A stretch of DNA of 64,000 nucleotides. Origin: Pseudomonas tohonis (GTDB lineage Bacteria; Pseudomonadota; Gammaproteobacteria; Pseudomonadales; Pseudomonadaceae). The position numbers were made by a program, and so were the translations under genes. The stretch spans positions 6,078,001-6,142,000 of the forward strand of contig NZ_AP023189.1 of assembly GCF_012767755.2 (NCBI RefSeq), given 5' to 3'. The notes beneath the pieces were generated by a model. That model searched no databases, had not been told where the DNA came from, and saw only the letters and a program-made list of their open reading frames with translations. Below are positions 1 through 6,797 of the stretch, piece by piece; within the stretch, counting starts at the first letter, position 1; each line of letters starts with the position of its first letter.

Positions 1-214
1 GCGCACCGGCCAGTTCGCGCTGGTAGTGACGCTCCGCCTTGGCGCCCACCATCAGCTTGGCGAGCACGTCGCGCCCCTGCCAGCGGGCACGCCCGACATA
101 GCGTTGCCCGGGCAGCACGCGGAACAGCTGGATGAGCTCCAGGCCGCCCTCGGCGTCCACGAGCAGCGGCAGGGTCGGCGCACGACCGGCGCCGGCGAGT
201 TCAGCCAGCTTCAA
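1..214 (-). CDS. LPS core heptose/sugar kinase-like protein, 5' part only (runs off the left edge)
   Basis: This is the first 71 codons of a gene that continues beyond base 1. The protein begins with the start codon plus KLAELAGAGRAPTLPLL and contains GRARWQGRDVLAKL, the N-lobe pattern of small LPS-core kinases in which the lysine would bind ATP. I chose a TTG start at 214: it overlaps the TGA of the preceding kinase gene (TTGA), and AAGGAG lies 8 bases upstream, while no ATG fits. It is the last visible member of the minus-strand LPS-core operon. By position it matches PAO1 PA5006 (from memory). Which sugar it phosphorylates cannot be read from this fragment. Confidence 0.72.
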   Translation of the reverse strand, partial: MKLAELAGAGRAPTLPLLVDAEGGLELIQLFRVLPGQRYVGRARWQGRDVLAKLMVGAKAERHYQRELAGA

Positions 215-966
215 GCGCGGCGCTCCTTGTTGCGACGGCGCGCACCGAGGCGCCGGACCCAGGTGTCGACATCGCTGCTGGAGTGCCCGGCGCCCAGGTA
301 GGCCACCAGCAGCTCGCGCAGCTCGCTCTCGCCCCAGGGGTTGGCCCGGCGCACCAGCGGCTCGAGGTCCTTGACCCGGTCACGACGGCCCAGCAGCAGC
401 GGCCGGGTCTTCTCCAGGTCGATCAGGCAGCTCTCGTAATGCCCGCCGATCTCGCGCAGGAAGATGTGCTTGGGGTAGAAGCAGCCATGCACCTGGCCGG
501 CCGCATGCAGCCGGTGCGCAAGGGTGCCCACGGCGAGGATGATCGCCGCGCGCTGGTCCTCGCCCAGGGAGGGCCAGCGATCCAGCAACTCGGCCAGTTC
601 GGTCCAGCCATCCAGTGCGCGGGTCAGCAGGATGGCCCGGCGCTCGCCGTGCACCTCCCGCTCGGCGAAGAACGCGGCGCGCAGGGCCGGCACGTCCAGC
701 GCCTGGTAGCGCTGGATATTGCGGAACTCACGGGCGAAGGTGGGCTCGCCGAAGGGCCGCGCCAGGCTGCGGCTGAGGTAGTTGCTCTGCCGCTTGAGGT
801 AGTAGGCGGCATCGCCCAGGTCGAGGCGGAACACGCTGCTCCAGCCTCCCCGGCCGGTGTTGGGGGCGTCCACGGCCTCGAGCTGCAGGTTCCACAGCGC
901 CTCGAAACTGTCGAGACCATGGCGGGCCAGGATGTCCCGGTCGCTGGTGGCGATGAAGTCGCTCAT
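211..966 (-). CDS. LPS core kinase-fold protein (InaA/RfaP-like), possible pseudokinase
   Basis: A 251-residue cytoplasmic protein of the lipopolysaccharide-kinase (InaA/WaaP) fold, expected to act on inner-core heptose during LPS assembly. Visible elements are a glycine-rich N-lobe (GRGGWSSVFRL, residues 38-48), a candidate ATP-binding lysine in YYLKRQ (Lys59) and the metal-binding Asp in LIDLEK (Asp183). The catalytic loop reads HGCFYPKHIFL (160-170) where WaaP has HRD, so the usual catalytic Asp is missing. The ATG at 966 overlaps the upstream stop by four bases (ATGA), which fixes the start; an in-frame extension to 1218 lies wholly inside the neighbouring gene. By order it corresponds to PAO1 PA5007. 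It could be a divergent active kinase or a scaffold. Confidence 0.85.
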   Translation of the reverse strand: MSDFIATSDRDILARHGLDSFEALWNLQLEAVDAPNTGRGGWSSVFRLDLGDAAYYLKRQSNYLSRSLARPFGEPTFAREFRNIQRYQALDVPALRAAFFAEREVHGERRAILLTRALDGWTELAELLDRWPSLGEDQRAAIILAVGTLAHRLHAAGQVHGCFYPKHIFLREIGGHYESCLIDLEKTRPLLLGRRDRVKDLEPLVRRANPWGESELRELLVAYLGAGHSSSDVDTWVRRLGARRRNKERRA

Positions 967-1700
967 TCGCGTCCCTCGAAGAAACCGATGATCTGCCTGA
1001 TCCGCCGCTTGTCGCCGACGTTCAGGCGCTGGCGCCCGCGGTACTGCAGGTAGAAGCGCAGGCGCTGGGTGCGGCTCAGCTTGTACTTGGCGACCTTGTC
1101 CAGGCAGGCCAGGTCCTTGACGATGCGGCGCCGCAGGAAGGGGCCGAACCAGAAGGCGCCGGTGGGGCAGTCGATGAGGAACAGCTCGCCCTCGTCGTTG
1201 ACCAGCAGGTTGCGCCACTTCAGGTCGTTGTGGGCGAAGTGGTGGTCGTGCATGGCGCGGGTGGCTCGGGCCAGCTGGCGGCTGACGCCATCGACCCAGG
1301 TCGCGTCATCCAGGCGAGCGTCGTCGCGCTGCGCCAGGGCCGCCATGTCGGAGGTGCGCTCCAGCTCGCGGGTGATCAGCGCGCCACGGTGGAAGCGGCC
1401 GAAGCGGCGCTCCAGGCCCCAGCCCACCACCGGAGCCGTGGGGATGCCCCACTTGCTGAAATTCTTGAGGTTCTGCCACTCGGCCTTGACCCGCGGCCGG
1501 CCGATCCAGCGGCGCAGGCCCTTGCCCGCGCCCCAGTAGCGCTTGACGTAGTAGCGGATGCCGGCGTGCTCGACCCGCAAAACCTCGGAGAGCGGGTCAC
1601 CGGTGATCCAGTCCCCTTGCAGGGCGAACACCGCGTCGAGATCGGCGAACAGTCGGGCGACATCGGCGTCGAGCCCGGGCGCCAGTTTCCAGTTACTCAA
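963..1700 (-). CDS. LPS core kinase (Kdo/heptose kinase-like)
   Basis: A 245-residue cytoplasmic kinase-fold protein predicted to phosphorylate an inner-core LPS sugar. It has a lysine in YYVKRYW (Lys53), a complete catalytic loop HNDLKWRNLL (Asp159, Asn163 region) and a metal-binding Asp in LFLIDCPTG. It sits between waaP and the HGC-type kinase and overlaps both genes by four bases, so the three are probably translated together. It corresponds by order to PAO1 PA5008. Family membership is clear; the exact acceptor sugar and phosphorylation position are inference. Confidence 0.87.
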   Translation of the reverse strand: MSNWKLAPGLDADVARLFADLDAVFALQGDWITGDPLSEVLRVEHAGIRYYVKRYWGAGKGLRRWIGRPRVKAEWQNLKNFSKWGIPTAPVVGWGLERRFGRFHRGALITRELERTSDMAALAQRDDARLDDATWVDGVSRQLARATRAMHDHHFAHNDLKWRNLLVNDEGELFLIDCPTGAFWFGPFLRRRIVKDLACLDKVAKYKLSRTQRLRFYLQYRGRQRLNVGDKRRIRQIIGFFEGRE

Positions 1701-2512
1701 TCCGCTGCTCCTTCCACGTACTTGCGCTGGTAGCGCGCCAGCAGTCGTGCGGCCTTCTGCTCCATCCAGGCCAGCAGGCCGATCTCCTCACGCAGCACCT
1801 GGCGCAGGGGCTGCTGGAAGTAGACCCTGAGGAAGCGCAGCTTGTCGTGCCGGGTCAGGCCGATGTTCAGCGCGGAGAAGTACAGCGCCGCCAGGTCCTT
1901 GTCGCGCCAGCGGCGCGGCGTGCTCTCGCGCACCTGGGCGCGGTGCAGGTCGATCACCGAGAGACGGAAGTCCCCCGCCGTGACCGGTTTGTCGGTGTGC
2001 AGGAGGAAATGGCAGATGTAGCAGTCGCGGTGGTTGACCCCGGCGCGGTGCATCTCGCGCACCATGCGCGCCACCTCGTCGATCAGGGCGCGCTTGAGCG
2101 CCGGGGCTGGCGGGTTCTGCACCCAGTCGAGGCTGAAGTCCTCGAGACTGATGGTCGGCGCCAGCTCCTCGGTAATGATGAAGGAATGCTGCTGCGCGGG
2201 ATTGCTGCCGCGCTCGCCGAAGGCCGCCGCGGTCATGGTCGGCACCCCGGCGCGCTGCAGGCGCTGGATGGCCGCCCACTCCAGGCCGGCGCCCAGCACC
2301 GGCGCCTTGGCAGTGACCAGGTTCTTGAAAATCTCGCCCCAACCGATGCCGCGGTGGATCTTCACGAAGTAGCCGCGCCCGTCGACCTCGGTGCGCAGGG
2401 TGCGCCGGGCCTCCAGCTCGCGGAACACCTCGCCCTGCAGCTTCTCCACCTCGGCGAACGGGTCACGCCCGGCCCAGAGGTCCTTGAAGGGTTGTTCCAG
2501 CATCAGCTTCAT
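1697..2512 (-). CDS. waaP: LPS core heptose I kinase WaaP (RfaP)
   Basis: A 271-residue kinase that uses ATP to phosphorylate heptose I of the LPS inner core. In P. aeruginosa it is essential and underlies intrinsic antibiotic resistance (known for the family). Key residues are visible: Lys51 in YFVKIH, the catalytic loop HRDCYICHFLL with Asp163 at the same number as in characterised P. aeruginosa WaaP, and the metal-binding Asp188 in IDLHRAQ. I chose the ATG at 2512 because it overlaps the waaG stop (ATGA) and gives the family length (about 268 residues). It lies inside the waaF-waaC-waaG-waaP operon and its own stop overlaps the next kinase gene. Confidence 0.96.
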   Translation of the reverse strand: MKLMLEQPFKDLWAGRDPFAEVEKLQGEVFRELEARRTLRTEVDGRGYFVKIHRGIGWGEIFKNLVTAKAPVLGAGLEWAAIQRLQRAGVPTMTAAAFGERGSNPAQQHSFIITEELAPTISLEDFSLDWVQNPPAPALKRALIDEVARMVREMHRAGVNHRDCYICHFLLHTDKPVTAGDFRLSVIDLHRAQVRESTPRRWRDKDLAALYFSALNIGLTRHDKLRFLRVYFQQPLRQVLREEIGLLAWMEQKAARLLARYQRKYVEGAAD

Positions 2513-3630
2513 GGCCGTGCCTGCAGGATCACGTCGGCCGCGCGCTGCGGCATGCTGTAGAGGTCCGCCGTGTCGGCGAAGGCCAGGCCGTTGCGGGCCC
2601 ATTCGGTGCGGGCGTTATCGTCGTCGAGCATTTCGGCCAGCATGCGGTTCAGCTGCTCCTGTTCGAAGGGGCTCGGCACCACGCGGCCTGCCCTGGCCTC
2701 GTCGATGTAGTGGGCGTAGCCGCAGACGTCGGTCACCAGCACCGGCAGCCCGGCGACCAGCGCCTCCAGCAGCACGGTCCCGGTGTTTTCGTTGTAGGCG
2801 GGGTGGATCAGCAGGTCGGCACCCAGCAGGAAGCGCGGGATGTCGCTGCGCCCCTTGAGGATCTCGACCTGGTCGGAAATGCCCAGCGCCTTCATCTGCA
2901 GGATGAAGGGCTTGGGGTCGTCCTGGCCGATGACGATCAGCCGCGTGCGCTTCTTCAGTGCCCTGGGCAGCGCGGCGAGTGCACGCAGGCTGCGGTCGAG
3001 GCCCTTGGTCTTGAAGCCGGAGCCGATCTGCACCAGCAGCAACTGGTCGTCCGCCAGCTTGAACTCGCGACGGAATTCGGCGCGGATCTCGGCGGCGTTG
3101 GCCGGCGCGCGGCGGTCGGGGGCGATGCCCGGCGGCAGCAGGTGGAAGCGCTCGGCCGGCGTGGCGTAGTGCTTCACGAACAACGGCTGCTGCACCTCGG
3201 AGATCATCAGCACCTCGGTCTTCGACTCGGGGGCGAACACCGCGCGCTCGTAGTCGGAGAAGTGCTTGTAGCGCCCCCACTTGCGATACAGGCCGTTGCG
3301 CAGGGTCTGCGCCTTGTCCTCGAAGCAGGGATCGGCGGCGTAGTAGACGTCCAGGCCCGGCATCTTGTTGAAGCCGACCACCCGGTCCACCGGGCGCCTG
3401 GCCAGGTCGGCCTCGACCCAGGCGGTGAATTTCTCGTTGCGCTTGTGGTTGAACAGCGCCTTGACCGGCGCGATCAGCACCTCGAAACCGTCCGGGATGT
3501 CGCCTTCCCAGATCATGGTGTAGACGCGGATGGCGTGCCCACGGCGCTGGCAGTCCTGGGCGATGCGCATGAAGTCACGCTGCAGGCCACCGAACGGGAA
3601 GTACTTGTAAAGCACGAATGCCAGTTGCAT
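2509..3630 (-). CDS. waaG: LPS core glucosyltransferase I WaaG (UDP-glucose:heptosyl LPS alpha-1,3-glucosyltransferase family)
   Basis: A 373-residue GT-B fold, GT4-family retaining glycosyltransferase that adds the first outer-core hexose (a galactosamine in P. aeruginosa) to inner-core heptose at the cytoplasmic face of the inner membrane. The N terminus MQLAFVLYKYFPFGGLQRDF is the classic WaaG start. The nucleotide-sugar binding region includes LLVQIGSGFKTKGLDR, and NENTGTVLLEALVAGLPVL carries the E-x7-E retaining motif. The ATG at 3630 shares one base with the waaC stop (TGATG). Downstream overlap with waaP indicates translational coupling. Confidence 0.96.
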   Translation of the reverse strand: MQLAFVLYKYFPFGGLQRDFMRIAQDCQRRGHAIRVYTMIWEGDIPDGFEVLIAPVKALFNHKRNEKFTAWVEADLARRPVDRVVGFNKMPGLDVYYAADPCFEDKAQTLRNGLYRKWGRYKHFSDYERAVFAPESKTEVLMISEVQQPLFVKHYATPAERFHLLPPGIAPDRRAPANAAEIRAEFRREFKLADDQLLLVQIGSGFKTKGLDRSLRALAALPRALKKRTRLIVIGQDDPKPFILQMKALGISDQVEILKGRSDIPRFLLGADLLIHPAYNENTGTVLLEALVAGLPVLVTDVCGYAHYIDEARAGRVVPSPFEQEQLNRMLAEMLDDDNARTEWARNGLAFADTADLYSMPQRAADVILQARP

Positions 3631-4691
3631 CAGTGTGTGTCCTCGGTCAGCAGCAGGGCCTCCAGCTGGGTGGCCACGCGCTGCGGGTTCAGCCGGGTGA
3701 AGCACAGGGGCTGCTCGCGCTTGAGGTCGAAGCGACGCTTGTCGTCCTCGGTCGGCTGGTAGGTGCAGGTCTTCTTCAGGCACGGCGCGCAAGGGAAGTC
3801 GCTGCCCAGGTGCACCTGCGAACGCCCATAGGCACCGGTGAAGCCGGGATTGGTCGGCCCGTAGAGCGACAGGGTCGGCACATCCAGCGCCGCCGCCAGG
3901 TGGCCCAGGCCGGTGTCCACCGCCACGCAGGCACGCGCGCCGGCCAGTACCTTGGCCATCCCCGCCAGGGACAATCTGGGGAGCACCGCGGCGTTTTCCA
4001 AGCCCTCGGCGATGCGCTCGGCGCGCGCCTTCTCATTCGGGTTGCCCCAGGGCAGGCGCAGATTCCAGCCGTGCTCGCAGACCCGCTCGGCGAGGTCGCG
4101 CCAGTAGGCTTCGGGCCAGTGCTTGGTATCCCAGGTGGTGCCATGGAGGAACAGCAGGTACGGCGCGCCACCCGGCGCATCGGCCAGTTGCGCGCGGTTG
4201 AGGCCGTAATCGCCGGTGGTCGCCGGCAGCGGGTAGTCCAGCGCCTTGGCGAACAGCTGGCGTACGCGCTCGACGGCGTGCTGCCCCCAGGCCACCGCGT
4301 GGGCCTGGTGGTAGAAGCGCGCGGCGACGGGCTCGCGGGCGGATTCGCGATCCAGCCCGGCCACTGGGGCCTTGGCGTAACGGGTCAGCCAGGCGCTCTT
4401 GAACAGCCCTTGTGCGTCGATCACCAGGTCGTAGCGGGTCTCGCGCAGGCGCGCCTTGAAGCGCTTCCACTCGCCACTGCGGATGGTCTGCACGATGTTC
4501 TTGCGCCAGCGGCGGATGGCCACCGGGATGACCTGGGCCACGGCCGGATGCCAGGCGGGGATCTCGGCGAACCCCTCCTCCACCACCCAGTCGAACTGGA
4601 TGCCGGGAATGGCACGGGCGGCATCGGTGATCGCCGGCAGCGTATGGATCACGTCACCCAGGGATGAGGTCTTGACCAGCAAAACCCTCAT
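3630..4691 (-). CDS. waaC: LPS heptosyltransferase I WaaC
   Basis: A 353-residue GT9-family transferase that adds the first L-glycero-D-manno-heptose from ADP-heptose to Kdo2-lipid A. The family start MRVLLVKTSSLGDVIHTLPA is intact. The donor-site region GTTWDTKHWP and the C-terminal ACVAVDTGLGHLAAALDVPTLSLYGPTNP are typical of ADP-heptose transferases. Length is usual. Its ATG at 4691 overlaps the waaF stop by four bases. The enzyme acts as a peripheral protein at the cytoplasmic side of the inner membrane. Confidence 0.97.
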   Translation of the reverse strand: MRVLLVKTSSLGDVIHTLPAITDAARAIPGIQFDWVVEEGFAEIPAWHPAVAQVIPVAIRRWRKNIVQTIRSGEWKRFKARLRETRYDLVIDAQGLFKSAWLTRYAKAPVAGLDRESAREPVAARFYHQAHAVAWGQHAVERVRQLFAKALDYPLPATTGDYGLNRAQLADAPGGAPYLLFLHGTTWDTKHWPEAYWRDLAERVCEHGWNLRLPWGNPNEKARAERIAEGLENAAVLPRLSLAGMAKVLAGARACVAVDTGLGHLAAALDVPTLSLYGPTNPGFTGAYGRSQVHLGSDFPCAPCLKKTCTYQPTEDDKRRFDLKREQPLCFTRLNPQRVATQLEALLLTEDTH

Positions 4692-5725
4692 TCAGCGACC
4701 TCGGCCGGGTCCGCCACCAGGCGCCCCAGGGCATCCATCACCGGGCGCGGCTTGAGCTGGCGCAGGCAGTTGTAATGGCCGAAGCGGCAGGTGCGATCGA
4801 AACAGGGGCTGCACTCCAGGCCCAGGCGCACCACTTCCACCTGCTCCGCCTGCGGCGGGGTGAACAGCGGCGAGGTGGAACCATAGACGGCCACCAGCGG
4901 ACGGTTGAGCGCGGCGGCCACGTGCATCAGGCCGGAGTCGTTGGAGACCACGGCACCGGAGCAGGACATCAGGTCGATGGCTTCGGCCAGGCTGGTCTGC
5001 CCGGCGAGGTTGATCACCTCTTCGCGCAGGCCGGGGATCAGGCGCATGCGGATGTCTTCGCCGCCGGGGTGGTCGTTCTTCGAGCCGAACAGCCAGACCT
5101 GCCAGCCATCGCGCACCTTCAGTTCGGCGACCTTGGCGTAGTGCTCGGCCGGCCAGCGCTTGGCCTCGCCGAACTCGGCGCCGGGGCACAGGGCCAGGAC
5201 GGGGCGATCGAGGCTCAGGCCGAACTTGGCCAATGCCGCGTCGCGGCTCGCCGGGTCGATCTCGAGGGTCGGCCGCGGGTAGGGCTGCGGCAAATCGGCA
5301 CCGGGCTCGTAGGCCAGGGCCATGAAGCGCTCGATCATCAACGGGTAGCGGGACTTGTCCAGCTTGCGGATGTCGTTGAGCAGGCCATAGCGCAGCTCGC
5401 CCTTCCAGCCCGTGCGCTTGGGAATCCCGGCGAAGAAGGGCACCAGCGCCGACTTCAGCGAGTTGGGCAGGAGGATCGCCTGGTCATAGCGACCGGCGAG
5501 GGATTTGCCGATGCGGCGGCGCGTGGCCAGTTCCAGCGCGCCGTGGCCGAGCGGGAAGCTCAGGGCCTGGCGCACTTCGGGCATGCGCTCGAGGATGGGC
5601 CGGCTCCACTCGGGTGCCAGGACGTCGATCTGGCAGTCGCCATGGCGGGCTTTCAGGCACTGGAAGAGTGTCTGCGCCATCACCATGTCGCCCACCCAGG
5701 AGGGGCCAACGATCAGAATATTCAT
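4688..5725 (-). CDS. waaF: LPS heptosyltransferase II WaaF
   Basis: A 345-residue GT9 ADP-heptose:LPS heptosyltransferase that adds heptose II to heptose I. The N terminus MNILIVGPSWVGDMVMAQTL is diagnostic for WaaF. ALCPGAEFGEAKRWP and AVVSNDSGLMHVAAALNRPLVAVYG mark the donor-binding half. It is the first gene of the visible core operon; 94 bases holding a palindromic repeat separate it from ilvE, so it may have its own promoter there or be read through from ilvE. Confidence 0.97.
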   Translation of the reverse strand: MNILIVGPSWVGDMVMAQTLFQCLKARHGDCQIDVLAPEWSRPILERMPEVRQALSFPLGHGALELATRRRIGKSLAGRYDQAILLPNSLKSALVPFFAGIPKRTGWKGELRYGLLNDIRKLDKSRYPLMIERFMALAYEPGADLPQPYPRPTLEIDPASRDAALAKFGLSLDRPVLALCPGAEFGEAKRWPAEHYAKVAELKVRDGWQVWLFGSKNDHPGGEDIRMRLIPGLREEVINLAGQTSLAEAIDLMSCSGAVVSNDSGLMHVAAALNRPLVAVYGSTSPLFTPPQAEQVEVVRLGLECSPCFDRTCRFGHYNCLRQLKPRPVMDALGRLVADPAEVAE

Positions 5726-5742
5726 AAAGGCAGCTTCGGGGC

Positions 5743-5815
5743 CTCAAGCGACAAGCCGCAAGCGCCAAGCAGTACCCACTGCTTGCGGCTTGCGGCTTGC
5801 ACTTTGCAGCCTTGT
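5743..5815. repeat. Heptamer-based palindromic intergenic repeat, copy 1 (ilvE-waaF)
   Basis: The gap holds runs of GCAAGC/CTTGCGG heptamers arranged as a hairpin: AAGCAGT (5767-5773), loop ACCC, ACTGCTT (5778-5784), flanked by CAAGCCGCAAGC on one side and GCGGCTTGCGGCTTGC on the other. Related elements occur at 18869, 35640, 57745 and 59260. No coding function is visible; a transcript-end or mRNA-stabilising hairpin is an inference. Confidence 0.7.
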
Positions 5816-5819
5816 CTAT

Positions 5820-6743
5820 TTATTTGACCAGGGTACGCCACTCGGCGCGCGCGGCGGTCTTGCCGGTCACCAGGTCGAAGTAGGCCTTCTGCAGCTTCTC
5901 GGTCACCGGGCCACGGCTGCCGATGCCGATCTTGCGGCCATCGACTTCGCGGATCGGGGTCACTTCGGCGGCGGTGCCGGTGAAGAAGGCCTCGTCGGCG
6001 ATGTACACCTCGTCACGGGTGATGCGTTTCTCGACCAGCTTCAGGCCCTGTTCTTCGGCCAGGCGCAGCACGGTGTTGCGGGTGATGCCGTTGAGGCAGG
6101 CGGTCACCTCGGGGGTGTAGAGCACGCCGTCCTTGATGATGAAGATGTTCTCGCCGGAACCCTCGGCCACGTAGCCTTCCGGGTCCAGCATCAGGGCCTC
6201 GTCGGCGCCGCCGGAAATGGCTTCCTGCAGGGCCAGCATCGAGTTGATGTAGGCACCGTTGGACTTGGCGCGGGTCATGGAGATGTTCACATGGTGGCGG
6301 GTGAAGGAGCTGGTACGCACCTTGATGCCCTTCTGCAGCGCTTCCTCGCCCATGTACGCGCCCCAGTTCCAGGCGGCGACGATGACGTGGACCTTGAGGC
6401 CGGTGGCGCGCAGGCCCATGCCTTCGCTTCCGTAGAACACCATCGGGCGGATGTAGGCGCTTTCGAGGTTGTTCTCACGCACGGCGGCACGGGTGGCCTC
6501 GTTGATCTCGTCCTTGGACCACGGGATCTGCATGTTCATGATGTGAGCGGAGTCGAACAGGCGGTCGGTATGCGCCTGCAGGCGGAAGATCGCCGTGCCG
6601 TCGGGGGTGTTGTAGGCGCGCACGCCTTCGAACACGCCCATCCCGTAGTGCAGGGTGTGGGTGAGTACGTGAGTGGTCGCTTCGCGCCACGGCACCAGTT
6701 CGCCGTCATACCAGATCACGCCATCACGATCGGCCATCGACAT
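5820..6743 (-). CDS. ilvE: Branched-chain amino acid aminotransferase IlvE
   Basis: A 307-residue class IV PLP enzyme that interconverts leucine, isoleucine and valine with their 2-oxo acids, using 2-oxoglutarate/glutamate. The N-terminal block DGVIWYDGELVPW, the HYGMGVFEGVRAY segment, the PLP lysine in MTRAKSNGAYINS (Lys160) and GYVAEGSGENIF are all present. The start could be ATG 6743 (MSM) or 6737 (MADR); the longer form matches the usual Pseudomonas length. It lies 54 bases downstream of glnE on the same strand and 94 bases upstream of waaF, so amino-acid and nitrogen genes abut the LPS operon. Confidence 0.96.
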   Translation of the reverse strand: MSMADRDGVIWYDGELVPWREATTHVLTHTLHYGMGVFEGVRAYNTPDGTAIFRLQAHTDRLFDSAHIMNMQIPWSKDEINEATRAAVRENNLESAYIRPMVFYGSEGMGLRATGLKVHVIVAAWNWGAYMGEEALQKGIKVRTSSFTRHHVNISMTRAKSNGAYINSMLALQEAISGGADEALMLDPEGYVAEGSGENIFIIKDGVLYTPEVTACLNGITRNTVLRLAEEQGLKLVEKRITRDEVYIADEAFFTGTAAEVTPIREVDGRKIGIGSRGPVTEKLQKAYFDLVTGKTAARAEWRTLVK

Positions 6744-6797
6744 ATTTGCCAGCTCCTCAAAGGTTCGATTGATTCAGCACGGCGAGTTAGCAGGCTG

